From positions 186,001-250,000 of the forward strand of contig NZ_JACJSB010000001.1 of the NCBI RefSeq assembly GCF_014697585.1: a DNA stretch of 64,000 nt, read 5' to 3'. Shown piece by piece: positions 35,359 to 44,278 of this stretch; positions within the stretch are counted from its first letter, which is position 1, and each line of letters opens with the position of its first letter. Under the pieces are notes generated by a model. The model was not told where the DNA came from. It searched no databases and saw only the letters and a list, made by a program, of their open reading frames with translations. The translations under genes and the position numbers were made by a program. The DNA comes from Dolichospermum sp. FACHB-1091. GTDB lineage: Bacteria > Cyanobacteriota > Cyanobacteriia > Cyanobacteriales > Nostocaceae.

Positions 35359-35527
35359 ACAGAATATTTGGTTACAAGCCAAAACATGGGTTCGGCGTTT
35401 CTGTGCGTTGATACCAACATTTTCTCATTTAAAGTGGATGTTTGAGTGGTTTATTCGACACACTTCCTTTGATTTTGCCACTCTTGAGATGTACGGAATT
35501 TATTCAAAATTCAAATAGGAGTCCTAT
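35335..35527 (+). mobile_element. 193-bp IS deletion derivative (MITE) with 17-bp perfect terminal inverted repeats
   Basis: ATAGGACTCCTATTTGA (35335-35351) is repeated exactly inverted at 35511-35527. The inner DNA is one frame (KTWVRRFCALIPTFSHLKW, WFIRHTSFDFATLEMYG, ending SKFK and TAG inside the right repeat), which looks like the last 50 residues of a transposase. So an IS lost all but its ends and tail. Each terminal repeat is itself palindromic (ATAGGA-C-TCCTAT). It cuts the DUF4351 fragment. Confidence 0.75.
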
Positions 35528-35807
35528 ATTTTAGTGTATCAATAGCGAATAAAACATATAATTTAATTCAAATGCTTATAAAATCCTTTATTAATATCCC
35601 AAACATTTAATAAATTGAAAGAAATTAGTTATCTTTTCTAATGAACTTATTTGGTTAAGTTCTATATATTAATATCTGGACTTCTAGGCATAGAAAATTT
35701 AGATTCAATTAGAGAATCAAAAGAAGAGCAAATTATTTATTAAATTATTTATTATTTATGTTATTCTGATTTTTATCAGATACATTGTAAGACTTTTATT
35801 AATTTTT

Positions 35808-35898
35808 AGGACTTACGCACAAGTCACGGAATAATGAACCACGAAGGAGCGAAGATAACGAAGAAAAGAGGGTTTGAGAGGTATTTTGCGTAAGTCCT
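35808..35898. repeat. 91-bp MITE, AGGACTTACGCA/TGCGTAAGTCCT ends (copy 1)
   Basis: Twelve-bp perfect inverted ends. The core shares AATAAYGAACCAC and GTTTGAGAGGTATTT with copy 2 at 36175. No coding capacity. Confidence 0.8.
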
Positions 35899-36001
35899 GA
35901 TTTTATTAAATATTCGTTATCTAATCCGGCACAAAACTGTTTGCTTTTAATTCCCAATTTTTTAGTCTTCTCTTTTCCTAAAGCATTAACTGCTATAGGA
36001 C

Positions 36002-36022
36002 GCATAACTGCAAAGTTATGCG
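36002..36022. other. Hairpin CGCATAACT/AGTTATGCG in gene-free DNA
   Basis: A 9-bp perfect stem with a 3-4-nt loop. It is surrounded by AT-rich DNA with no gene within 500 bp. No T-run follows, so it is not a standard terminator. The rest of 35900-36170 shows nothing I can name. Confidence 0.35.
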
Positions 36023-36174
36023 GTGCATTATCTTTTCTTATCCGAAAATCATCCTCTTTAAAAGCAGGGCATTTTCAAAGTCGAGGGTAAATTGGAAAAT
36101 CATGTCCCCAAAACCCTTTCCCACAGGTCAATAGAGGCTTTCTTTCCTAATTTTTGATTAATTAATATGAAAAT

Positions 36175-36266
36175 AGGACTTACGCAAGATTCATGGAATA
36201 ACGAACCACTCCAGGCACAGAGGTCACGGAGAAATGAGGATTTGAGAGATATTTTGCGTAAGTCCT
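36175..36266. repeat. 92-bp MITE, AGGACTTACGCA ends (copy 2)
   Basis: Same ends and length as copy 1, 277 bp away. The core keeps GGAATAACGAACCAC and GAGGATTTGAGAGATATT but differs elsewhere. No coding capacity. Confidence 0.8.
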
Positions 36267-36555
36267 GGAAAAATAAGCCCAAATATTGATGGTCAAAAGG
36301 TTCTGGCGATAGCTTCGCTCGCCGTAGGCATGGCAAATTTAGAAAATGAAAACGCCCTGCTGGGGAAGAGGGGGGTTAGGTTTCCGGAGATTATTGATTT
36401 CATCTAATACCTTTCAAAGAACCTCTAAAAGCAGTATCAGTATCTAGTAAATCAGATTTACCAAACATTATGCACTGGTTAAACCAGTACACTGCGTGGA
36501 AAATTACCTCTTTACAATTCTTAATATTTTTTCTGTAACCTTTGAATGTTACAGT

Positions 36556-37983
36556 TTACAAGTCTCGACGCGACGCAAGAGACCAGAGAAAACTCCATGT
36601 TATTAACCGTAGTAATGGGAAACAAGCCCCAACGGGACACACCGGGAGGTGTCCCTCTGGTGATCTTGTATAGGTAATATCATAGTACAACCAGTCTCCT
36701 ACCTTTCTCCATCCTACCTTGTCTCCGAACTTCTTCCAGATGTCAGGGTTATATTCTCTTGTTCCACCGCAACTTTGATAAATGCGTTTTTGCACAGAAA
36801 AACCAAATTTCCCATCACTGTATTTTACCCACAACTGGTCAATGGTGCGAAGGTCTTCACAGGGAAAATTATCAATGTGTTCAACATCTAACCAACCTTC
36901 CTCTTCCCGTTTCCCAACCGCTAACATTACCCGTCTTGTTTCCGCGTCTGCTTCTTTCCATTTTCCTTGTGCGAGGTAGTCACGTAGTTTCCTGTAGTCT
37001 ATTCCACAGGATGATTTTAGTTCCCCCTCCTCGCTTGCGGGGAGGGGGTTAGGGGGTGGGGTTCTTCTCTGTGGTTGTTGAATATTAAAATTAACAGATT
37101 GAGGTGTGGGAATATTCACAACAGGTTGAACAACCAAACCCAATAACTCCCGAAACTCCCGCACGGTCTGGGGACGGTTGACAGGTTCTAACTCCATACC
37201 TTTGAGAATAGCAGCATTTACTTTATCGCTAATCTGCGGATTATATTTTTGCGGTGGTGACAACTTGACATCTTCCTCAGCGCGATAATTAGCAGGTATG
37301 GGAACTCTATTCGTTAATAAACTATATAATGTCGCCGCTAAAGCATAAACATCTGTATAGTAACCAAAATCTCCACGCCGTCGATATTGTTCTATGGGTG
37401 CATAACCTTCGGTTTTCGTGGCTGTCATGCTTCTGATTTTTCCCGGTCGAAATTCCCGCGCTAACCCAAAATCAATTAATACTGCTTCCTTGCTTTTCCG
37501 TCGCAATAAAATATTATTGGGTTTCACGTCTCGGTGTAAAAGTCCCCGTTCATGAACACATTCTAAAGCTAGTCCAATTTGGTCGGTGTAGCGCAAAGCT
37601 TCAGTTTCTGACAAGTACCCATTTTCAGCTGTGCTGTTTTCCACATACGCTGCTAAATCATCCCCGTCAATGTATTCCATAACAATGGCCTGAAGACCAT
37701 TTTCTAAAAAAATGTCGTAAACTTTGACAATATGGGGATGATAGCATTTTGATAAATCTAAAGCTTCTTTTCTAAACCTCCTTTGTCCCTCCGCAAAGTC
37801 GGGTTTTTCTCGTTGTTCGCGGTTGAGGGTTTTAATCACAACCAACCTGTTTTCTTCCGTATCTTCTGCTAAATATGTTTCACCAAAGCCACCGCCACCG
37901 ATGACCTTCTTAATGATATACTGTCCGTTCTGTAGTAGAGTATTAGGTGTCCAGAGTAGAGTATTAGGTGTCCAAGCTTGCAT
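36556..37983 (-). CDS. Ser/Thr kinase fused to a C-terminal GUN4 domain
   Basis: A 475-residue protein. Residues 1-18 carry an exact tandem WTPNTLL-WTPNTLL. Kinase 22-285: GGGGFGETYLAE, VVIKTL, LLHRDVKPNNILL, IDFGLAREF, DVYALAATLYS. A proline-rich link includes a repeat-derived RTPPPNPLPASEEGEL. The C-terminal GUN4 domain has DYRKLRDYLAQGKWKEADAE, the IDNFPCEDLRTIDQLW segment and KFGFSVQKRIYQ. GUN4 domains bind porphyrins and stimulate Mg chelatase; in kinase fusions they may sense tetrapyrroles. I start at ATG 37983 (MQAWTPNTLL), the usual N-terminus, rather than 84 bases upstream. The last 25 residues look unordered. Confidence 0.85.
   Translation of the reverse strand: MQAWTPNTLLWTPNTLLQNGQYIIKKVIGGGGFGETYLAEDTEENRLVVIKTLNREQREKPDFAEGQRRFRKEALDLSKCYHPHIVKVYDIFLENGLQAIVMEYIDGDDLAAYVENSTAENGYLSETEALRYTDQIGLALECVHERGLLHRDVKPNNILLRRKSKEAVLIDFGLAREFRPGKIRSMTATKTEGYAPIEQYRRRGDFGYYTDVYALAATLYSLLTNRVPIPANYRAEEDVKLSPPQKYNPQISDKVNAAILKGMELEPVNRPQTVREFRELLGLVVQPVVNIPTPQSVNFNIQQPQRRTPPPNPLPASEEGELKSSCGIDYRKLRDYLAQGKWKEADAETRRVMLAVGKREEEGWLDVEHIDNFPCEDLRTIDQLWVKYSDGKFGFSVQKRIYQSCGGTREYNPDIWKKFGDKVGWRKVGDWLYYDITYTRSPEGHLPVCPVGACFPLLRLITWSFLWSLASRRDL
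37022..37065. repeat. Interspersed GC-rich repeat inside the kinase-GUN4 linker
   Basis: CCCCTCCTCGCTTGCGGGGA followed by GGGGGTTAGGGGGTGGGGTT. It is almost the same as 29935-29975 in the chelatase gene and codes for TPPPNPLPASEEGE in frame. Confidence 0.75.
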
Positions 37984-38067
37984 ATTGTCAGAATCAGGAT
38001 TTATAATACACGATAACAGAGGGGCGTTGCTGATTTGAGGTATGAAAATGATTTTTGATGATTTCAA

Positions 38068-38948
38068 AACCCTTGTAGAGACGCGACCTGGTTAGAGACT
38101 CTCGTCTCTACACATAAATTCATACCTGGTTTCAGCAACGCCACAGGGTAATCAAAAACTAGTATAACATCCGCGTTCATCTGCGTTTAATTATCAGAAT
38201 CAGGATATCCAGAATTTAAAGATATACACTATGAGGTTTATAAACTGGTAGTCCATTTTCTGTAGGTTGGGTTTCATACTCCAACCCAACCTACAAATCA
38301 AGGCTTTTTCCAATTTGGATAAGGTATTAGACATCTTTGCAAAACAGTCTCAAACCCTTAACTTATCTAGCTGAAAACCTAATTTCCGGAGAAGTCCATT
38401 GAATAATATACTTGATTTTCAGATTTTCAGCCTCTCCCCGTTGCGGACAGAGGTTTGGGGAGGGGTTGAAAATTATTGGTTAAGTAGGTGAAGGGAAAAA
38501 ACCGAAATATATAACAAAAAGTAAAGTTGCCCAAAACCTCTTTTCTGTTCCCTGTTCCCTCACTATAAAGACAATTTTTAATGCCAACCTACTTACGAGA
38601 GAGTTTAACAAGGCTAAAATGCTTATAAAACAAGGATTTTTATCTACGTATTTTCTCACGATTGGGGTAGTATTGCTATATTTTGTTGGGTTTCGTTCCT
38701 CAACCCAATTTACAACTCTAAATAATCGCATCTGACGCACCAGTTGATGATTTTTTTTGTCAGAATTTGTAGGGTGAGTCAGATATTGAAAATCTGTTCA
38801 TTATTACTAAATAATTGCATCTGACGCACTGACTGATGATTTTTTTGTCAGAATCAGAATTTTCGGGATTTGCAGGGTAATATTGTCCGCAATGTGTCAA
38901 GATACTATTGAAGCATGATCTAGGTTCTACCCTATCCAGTCCTAAATT
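38068..38948. other. Gene-free region made of small repeats
   Basis: No credible frame. It holds a 13-bp-arm palindrome at 38261-38295 (TGTAGGTTGGGTT/AACCCAACCTACA), a related TTGGGTT repeat near 38680-38712, a CCCTCTCC-GTTGCGG repeat near 38432, and a 48-50-bp direct repeat at 38718-38766 and 38807-38854 (GCATCTGACGCAC, TTTTTTTGTCAGAAT), unique to this gap. Confidence 0.6.
38261..38295. repeat. TAGGTTGGGTT palindromic repeat
   Basis: Thirteen-bp perfect inverted arms with a 9-bp loop. Member of the family described at 11282 and 63692. Confidence 0.8.
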
Positions 38949-39533
38949 ATGGATGAACAGCGTCTACAGGCATATTATCAGCTAATTCAACAACTACTTA
39001 GTTGTCCCAATGGTGAAGAAGCGGCTATATTACAAGCTAACACCGAATTACTCGATGTTGGTTTTTTACAAGCGGTGGTAGGGGTAGCAGAGACCTTTAC
39101 CCAACAGGGAGAGGAAAATACTGCTAACTGGTTGCTGTCCTTAGCTTCTCAACTGAGTGAAGAGTTAAATATACCCCTAACTCCAGCACCAGAAACGCCG
39201 CTTAATGAAGCAGATATTGATACCTATTTACAATTTTTATTAGAAGTATTACAAGCCACCGCAGAAAGTGAATATAGTCCCCAGGTAGTTTACCCTTTAC
39301 TGGCTGCAAATACGGATAAACTTAATCTCACCTTTGTTAAATTATTACAGATTTGGGCAACAAATACACTAGAAGAAGCAGAACCAGACGCAAAACAATT
39401 TTTCGCTGAAGTGATAGGTAACTTTAGCAATTTGATACGGCAATTTCCTTTAGGTAACAAAGCCAATAATATGGAAATTGCTATTACTGGTTATGACATA
39501 GTTTCCTCAGTGTATACCAGCCCTACTTCCTGA
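38949..39533 (+). CDS. Conserved cyanobacterial helical protein (like the N-terminus of CHAT/TPR proteins)
   Basis: A 194-residue acidic, all-helical protein. Its start, MDEQRLQAYYQLIQQLLSCP followed by GEEAAILQANTELLDVGFLQ, matches the N-terminal module found before TPR repeats and CHAT proteases in cyanobacteria. Here it stops at a TGA without TPR or CHAT. It may be a free-standing version or a truncation. The downstream 39523-39609 segment belongs to another broken gene on the other strand, which favours a junction here. No membrane segment. Confidence 0.55.
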   Translation: MDEQRLQAYYQLIQQLLSCPNGEEAAILQANTELLDVGFLQAVVGVAETFTQQGEENTANWLLSLASQLSEELNIPLTPAPETPLNEADIDTYLQFLLEVLQATAESEYSPQVVYPLLAANTDKLNLTFVKLLQIWATNTLEEAEPDAKQFFAEVIGNFSNLIRQFPLGNKANNMEIAITGYDIVSSVYTSPTS

Positions 39534-39609
39534 TGGGAATACCTGGTAAATGCTCAAATAATTCATCGGGAATCCCTGGAGTAATATAAGGCCAAAGTGG
39601 GGAAGGCAT
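39523..39609 (-). pseudogene. 5' fragment of cbiT (precorrin-8W decarboxylase/methyltransferase)
   Basis: A minus-strand ATG at 39609 gives 28 codons: MPSPLWPYITPGIPDELFEH then LPGIPIRK and TAG at 39523-39525. WPYxTPGIPDELFExLPGIP is how cyanobacterial CbiT proteins begin. The methyltransferase core that should follow is replaced by the end of the plus-strand gene. So a cobalamin-pathway gene was cut by deletion. The identification is from memory of the family N-terminus. Confidence 0.55.
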
Positions 39610-39717
39610 AAGCAATTAAAAATTAAAATTAACAATTAATTTAACAATTAAATAAAAATCAGGAATGGGGAAGATTATTTTGGTATTTATGCTCATGAGT
39701 GACACAAGGATACTTTA

Positions 39718-41121
39718 ATGATCATGAATAGGGAAATATTAGCCAATCGCTACGAGATTCAACAACAGTTAGGCAAAAAAGCTGGTAGAAGCACTTTCCT
39801 AGCTACTGATGTAGTAACTGGAAAATCGGTAATTGTCAAGTTACTTGCTTTTGGTGGTGATTTTGAATGGGATGATCTGAAATTATTTGAAAGGGAAGCC
39901 CAAACTTTAAAATCTTTATCACATCCTTTTATTCCTGCATACTTAGACTATTTTGAGGTTAATTCCCCTACATATAAAGGATTTGCCCTGGTCCAGACTT
40001 ATATCCCAGCCCAAACCCTAGAACAATATTTACAAACTGGGAGAAAATTTACAGAAGTTGAAGTCCAAGAAATTGCCAAAGCACTTTTAGAAATTCTTAT
40101 ATATTTACATAACTTAAATCCGCCAGTTATCCATCGTGATATTAAGCCTAGTAATATTTTATTAGGAGAACGTTCTGGTAATAGCGTCGGTTCAGTTTAT
40201 TTAGTAGATTTTGGTTCAGTTCAGACTGTTCTAGCAGCAGAAGGAGGGACAAGAACGATTGTCGGAACCTATGGTTATATGCCACAAGAACAGTTTGGAG
40301 GCCGCACAGTTCCCGCTTCTGACCTTTATAGCTTAGGATGCACAATAATTTATTTGGTGACGGGGACTCACCCAGCAGATTTACCCCAAAAGGATTTTTG
40401 CATTGAGTTTGAGCAATTTGCTAATATTAGTCCCTATTTTACTAATTGGTTGCAGAAAATCACAGAACCGAGTTTAGAAAAGCGTTTCTCTTCTGCAACT
40501 CAAGCGCTAATAGCTTTAAAACAGGGAGAGGGAGAATATACCGAAATTACAGCTTTAGCTGTTGGTAAACCAGCAGGTAGTAAAGTTCAACTTACAAAAA
40601 ATGAAGATTTTTTAGAAATTACCATCCCCCCTACTGGCTTTAAACCCTCGATGGTATTTATAGGTTTTTTTGCCACATTTTGGAATTTATTTATATTAGT
40701 TTGGACTATTGGCGCTCTTTCTGCTCCTTTTCCCGCCAATATTCCCTTTGCTTTGTTTTCATTACCTTTTTGGGGTGCTGGTTTTTCGATGATATGTAAT
40801 GGCATATTATACCCTTTATTTGGCAGCGTGAAAGTACGTATAGATAAAGAACAAATTACTTTTAATGCTTGGTTAGGAAAATGGAAAATTCGTCGTCGTT
40901 CAGCTTCTAGAGCAAGTATTAATAAACTGATTTATACACCACAATATTTTACTAAAAATTCAGATGGAGATAGAAGCTTACAACCAGCAAAATTAGAAAT
41001 TTGGGCGGGCGTGGAAAAATTTGAGTTTAATCTTGATACTCTCCAATCTGAAGCAGAATTAGAATGGTTAGCTAAGGAATTAAGTGATTGGTTGGGTATA
41101 GGACTCTCTGAGGTAAGATAA
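39718..41121 (+). CDS. Membrane-anchored Ser/Thr protein kinase
   Basis: A 467-residue protein. Kinase 12-275: weak glycine loop (QLGKKAGRSTFLA, lacking the second and third usual glycines), VIVKLLAF, VIHRDIKPSNILL, LVDFGSVQT and DLYSLGCTIIY. Two hydrophobic segments follow (about 303-330 and 335-362: MVFIGFFATFWNLFILVWTI, IPFALFSLPFWGAGF). A cytoplasmic beta-rich tail ends LGIGLSEVR. This kinase-membrane-tail arrangement is common in cyanobacteria, function unknown. The glycine-loop changes could affect ATP binding. It is followed immediately by a MITE. Confidence 0.85.
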   Translation: MIMNREILANRYEIQQQLGKKAGRSTFLATDVVTGKSVIVKLLAFGGDFEWDDLKLFEREAQTLKSLSHPFIPAYLDYFEVNSPTYKGFALVQTYIPAQTLEQYLQTGRKFTEVEVQEIAKALLEILIYLHNLNPPVIHRDIKPSNILLGERSGNSVGSVYLVDFGSVQTVLAAEGGTRTIVGTYGYMPQEQFGGRTVPASDLYSLGCTIIYLVTGTHPADLPQKDFCIEFEQFANISPYFTNWLQKITEPSLEKRFSSATQALIALKQGEGEYTEITALAVGKPAGSKVQLTKNEDFLEITIPPTGFKPSMVFIGFFATFWNLFILVWTIGALSAPFPANIPFALFSLPFWGAGFSMICNGILYPLFGSVKVRIDKEQITFNAWLGKWKIRRRSASRASINKLIYTPQYFTKNSDGDRSLQPAKLEIWAGVEKFEFNLDTLQSEAELEWLAKELSDWLGIGLSEVR

Positions 41122-41146
41122 TATTGAAGCCTCATCCAAATGCTAC

Positions 41147-41238
41147 AGGACTTACGCAAAAAGAACCGAAAGTAGGGGTAATTCATGAATTACCCCTACG
41201 CAAGAATAAGGTGTTCAGCCACATCTTACGTAAGTCCT
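41147..41238. repeat. 92-bp MITE with AGGACTTACGCA/TTACGTAAGTCCT ends (copy 3)
   Basis: Same length and ends as copies 1 and 2, but the core differs and carries a 28-bp perfect palindrome at 41172-41199 (arms GTAGGGGT/ACCCCTAC, core AATTCATGAATT). It lies 25 bp after the membrane kinase stop. Confidence 0.8.
41172..41199. repeat. 28-bp perfect palindrome nested in MITE copy 3
   Basis: Its core AATTCATGAATT and outer GTAG/CTAC equal those at 14872-14899, with the inner arm bases GGGT/ACCC replacing TAAC/GTTA. Pairing is kept. Confidence 0.8.
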
Positions 41239-41341
41239 ATGCTACCCCGATTAATTTTCAGCATTATTGCCACTTTTGTATTTATCGGCTGAGGTTGGTT
41301 AATTACTAAACGTAAATAACATGAATTACAGCTAAAATTAA

Positions 41342-41374
41342 CCCCCAGACTGAAATTATAAATTAGTCCGGGGG
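41342..41374 (-). terminator. Terminator after cphA
   Basis: CCCCC-A-GACT (41342-41351) pairs with AGTC-C-GGGGG (41365-41374), with one mismatch. Read on the minus strand it is followed by TTAATTTTAG. It lies 25 bp past the cphA stop. Confidence 0.65.
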
Positions 41375-41399
41375 GAATTTACAAACAAGATAAAGTTCA

Positions 41400-44111
41400 C
41401 TAAATCGGCGTATTGACCACAGAAGAAGGTGCTACCCCCCCTGAAAGTTTTGTCTGGGAATCATTGCTAATTGAGTTTTGTAGTGGTATTTCATCATCTA
41501 TCACACCACGCAACTTAATTAATTTGATCGCCCGGTTAACACTTTCTGGTAAAATTACCACCAAACTACCATCGGTAGCCATATCTAAGGCTTTGTTAAT
41601 GGCTTGAGTTTCGTCTAGAATTGATTCAAAGCGACTATTAGGCTTAACCTCATTAATACCCTTAGTAATCAAATCCGAGGCTGAACCCCGTGGCCGTCCT
41701 CTGGTATCATCATCTTCCTTAACAATAATATAGTCAAAGATATCCGCCGATAACTTACCCAGCATAACAAAATCTTCGTCACGGCGATCGCCAGGACCCC
41801 CAACCACACCAATACGCTGTCCTGTTGTCCAGTTGCGAACAAATGAACCCAAAGCCTCATAACTAGCCGCATTATGGGCATAATCAACTAAAGCGTGGTA
41901 TTTACCCAAATTAAACAAATTCATGCGTCCTGGGGTTTGACTTACAGAAGCGCGGAAACTTCTTAAACCAGCACGAATTTGCTCAATTGTGACATCTTGG
42001 ACAAAAGCCGCCAAACTTGCAGCTAAAGCATTAGCAATCATAAATGGCGCTCTTGCGCCCATTGTCAAGGGGATATTTTCCGCTCTTTCAATGCGGTGTG
42101 TCCAATCACCTTTAACAATTGACAGATAATCATGTTCATAGACTGCGGCTACTCCTCCCTTTTGGATATGCTTTCGCACCAGTTCCGAATCGGGATTCAT
42201 GGTAAAATAAGCCACATTGGCCTTAGTTTTTTCTGCCATAGCCGCAACCCGTGGATCATCAGCATTGAGTACGGTATAACCATCAGGGAATACAGCTTCA
42301 GCAACTACGCTTTTAAGATGGGCTAATTGCTCTATAGTATCTATATCACCGATACCCAGATGATCCGCAGATACATTTAATACTACACCCACATTAGCAT
42401 TATCAAAACCGAGTCCAGAGCGGAGAATACCACCACGAGCAGATTCTAATACCGCCACTTCTACGGTAGGATCTTGGAGGATAACATGAGCGCTTTGAGG
42501 ACCCGTATTATCCCCTGATTCTACCAAGAAATCACCGATGTAAGTACCGTCTGTGGTAGTATAACCAACTACTTTACCTGTTTGCTTATAAATGTGTGCC
42601 AATAGGCGGGTAGTAGTGGTTTTGCCATTTGTGCCAGTGACTGAGAGAATGGGAACACGGCTGGCTTGATCATTGGGGAATAGCATATTAATCACAGCAC
42701 CAGCGACATTACGGGGTATACCCACGCTAGGAGCGACGTGCATTCGGAAACCAGGGGCCGCATTAACTTCGACAATCACACCATCTAATTCTCTCAAAGG
42801 ACGGCTAATATCAGAAGTGACAATATCTATACCAGCAACATCTAAACCGATGATTCGGACTACCCGCTGTGCTAACCAAACGTTTTCTGGGTGAATTTCG
42901 TCCGTACGGTCTACAGCGCTACCACCCGTGCTTAGATTTGCCGTTGCCCGTAGATAACAAATTGCTCCTGATGGAGGCACGCTATTGATAGTATAACCTT
43001 GTCTTTCTAGTAGCTGGTAGCTGCTGCGGTCTAGTTCAATTTTAGTGAGGACATTATCATGGCCTTCACCGCGCTTAGGATCTTGGTTAGTTTCTTCAAT
43101 GAGTTCTAGAATAGTAGATTTGCCATTACCCAGGACATGGGCTGGTATTCTTTCTGCTACAGCGACTACTTTGCCATTTACTACTAATACCCTATGGTCG
43201 CGGCCAAGATAATACCGCTCGACAATGATTGAGTTAGAAACTTGTCTAGCCATTTCGTAGGCCGCTTCTGCGTCTTTCCAGTTTCTGATATCAATGGTGA
43301 TACCACGGCCATGATTACCATCTAAAGGCTTAATAACGATTGGATAACCGCCAACATATTCAATAGCTTCTTCCAAATCGTCAAAGAAATTGATGACTGT
43401 ACCTCTAGGAACTGGTATACCATTAGCATAGAGAATACGCTTAGTAGCCTCTTTATCACAAGCTAATTCTACACCGAGAATGCCTGTGTTATTGGTCATT
43501 GTGGCCTGAATCCGTTTTTGATGGATACCATAGCCCAACTGAATCAGAAACCTTGCTGGTAAAGGCATCCAAGGAATGCCTTTTTTCTCAGCTTCTTTAA
43601 TAATGGCTTCTGTTGACGGTCCAAGAGTTGCATCGCGCCAAAAGTCTTTTAAGTCTTGGATATCTTGCTCTAACTCGGCTTTCGGATAACGGCCTCGGTC
43701 AATAATGCTTTGACATAGCCTTACTGCTGCCCGTGCTGCGTAACGACCCGCTTCTTCATTTAGGTACTCAATCACTACCTGGTAAATCCCAGGTGTGGCA
43801 GTTTCACGGGTGCGACCGAAACCTACGTGCATTCCCGCCAATTCCTGGAGTTCCAAGGCTACGTGTTCCACTATATGACCCATCATAGTGCCTTCTCGCA
43901 CCCGCATTAGAAAACCACCACGACAGCCGGGGGAACAATAGTGACCCTCTAAACTTGGCAGCGCCTCTACTAATCCTTCATAAAAGTCAGTTATTTCATT
44001 AGAGGGAGTTTCGGCAATATTCTCTAAGTCGAGGCGCATAACTATCAGTTTGTGCCGTCTAATACTCCAGTAGTTTGGGCCGCGTAAGGTTTGGATCTTG
44101 AGGATTCTCAT
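41400..44111 (-). CDS. cphA: Cyanophycin synthetase
   Basis: A 903-residue enzyme. Start ATG 44111 (MRILKIQTLRGPNYWSIRRH) is the family N-terminus; the ATG 30 bases upstream is less likely. N-terminal domain, then ATP-grasp (VIKPLDGNHGRGITIDIRN), then a Mur-ligase-like C-terminal half with P-loop SVTGTNGKTTTTRLL and GGPGDRRDEDF. It polymerises Asp backbone and Arg side chains into cyanophycin, the nitrogen store of cyanobacteria, in the cytoplasm and at heterocyst poles. It lies 167 bp downstream of cphB on the same strand, as in Anabaena cphBA. Catalytic motifs look intact. Confidence 0.97.
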   Translation of the reverse strand: MRILKIQTLRGPNYWSIRRHKLIVMRLDLENIAETPSNEITDFYEGLVEALPSLEGHYCSPGCRGGFLMRVREGTMMGHIVEHVALELQELAGMHVGFGRTRETATPGIYQVVIEYLNEEAGRYAARAAVRLCQSIIDRGRYPKAELEQDIQDLKDFWRDATLGPSTEAIIKEAEKKGIPWMPLPARFLIQLGYGIHQKRIQATMTNNTGILGVELACDKEATKRILYANGIPVPRGTVINFFDDLEEAIEYVGGYPIVIKPLDGNHGRGITIDIRNWKDAEAAYEMARQVSNSIIVERYYLGRDHRVLVVNGKVVAVAERIPAHVLGNGKSTILELIEETNQDPKRGEGHDNVLTKIELDRSSYQLLERQGYTINSVPPSGAICYLRATANLSTGGSAVDRTDEIHPENVWLAQRVVRIIGLDVAGIDIVTSDISRPLRELDGVIVEVNAAPGFRMHVAPSVGIPRNVAGAVINMLFPNDQASRVPILSVTGTNGKTTTTRLLAHIYKQTGKVVGYTTTDGTYIGDFLVESGDNTGPQSAHVILQDPTVEVAVLESARGGILRSGLGFDNANVGVVLNVSADHLGIGDIDTIEQLAHLKSVVAEAVFPDGYTVLNADDPRVAAMAEKTKANVAYFTMNPDSELVRKHIQKGGVAAVYEHDYLSIVKGDWTHRIERAENIPLTMGARAPFMIANALAASLAAFVQDVTIEQIRAGLRSFRASVSQTPGRMNLFNLGKYHALVDYAHNAASYEALGSFVRNWTTGQRIGVVGGPGDRRDEDFVMLGKLSADIFDYIIVKEDDDTRGRPRGSASDLITKGINEVKPNSRFESILDETQAINKALDMATDGSLVVILPESVNRAIKLIKLRGVIDDEIPLQNSISNDSQTKLSGGVAPSSVVNTPI

Positions 44112-44278
44112 GGGAATAGGTAGATGGAGATTCGGAACCAAAATTCTAGTTTCTGACTGGAATTGACCGCTAAACTGTTCATTCTGAACAGTTTTTCTAG
44201 TGAGATCATATCTAAATCTGGGGACAGGAAGAAATCAAGTCGCGGTCAAGCCAGTGTCACTTTAGATACTCTATCCCG

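Noticed and set aside
35808-36266. Possible CRISPR or two-copy regulatory array
   Set aside because: The two copies have inverted ends and 277-bp spacing typical of MITEs, not of direct repeats with spacers.
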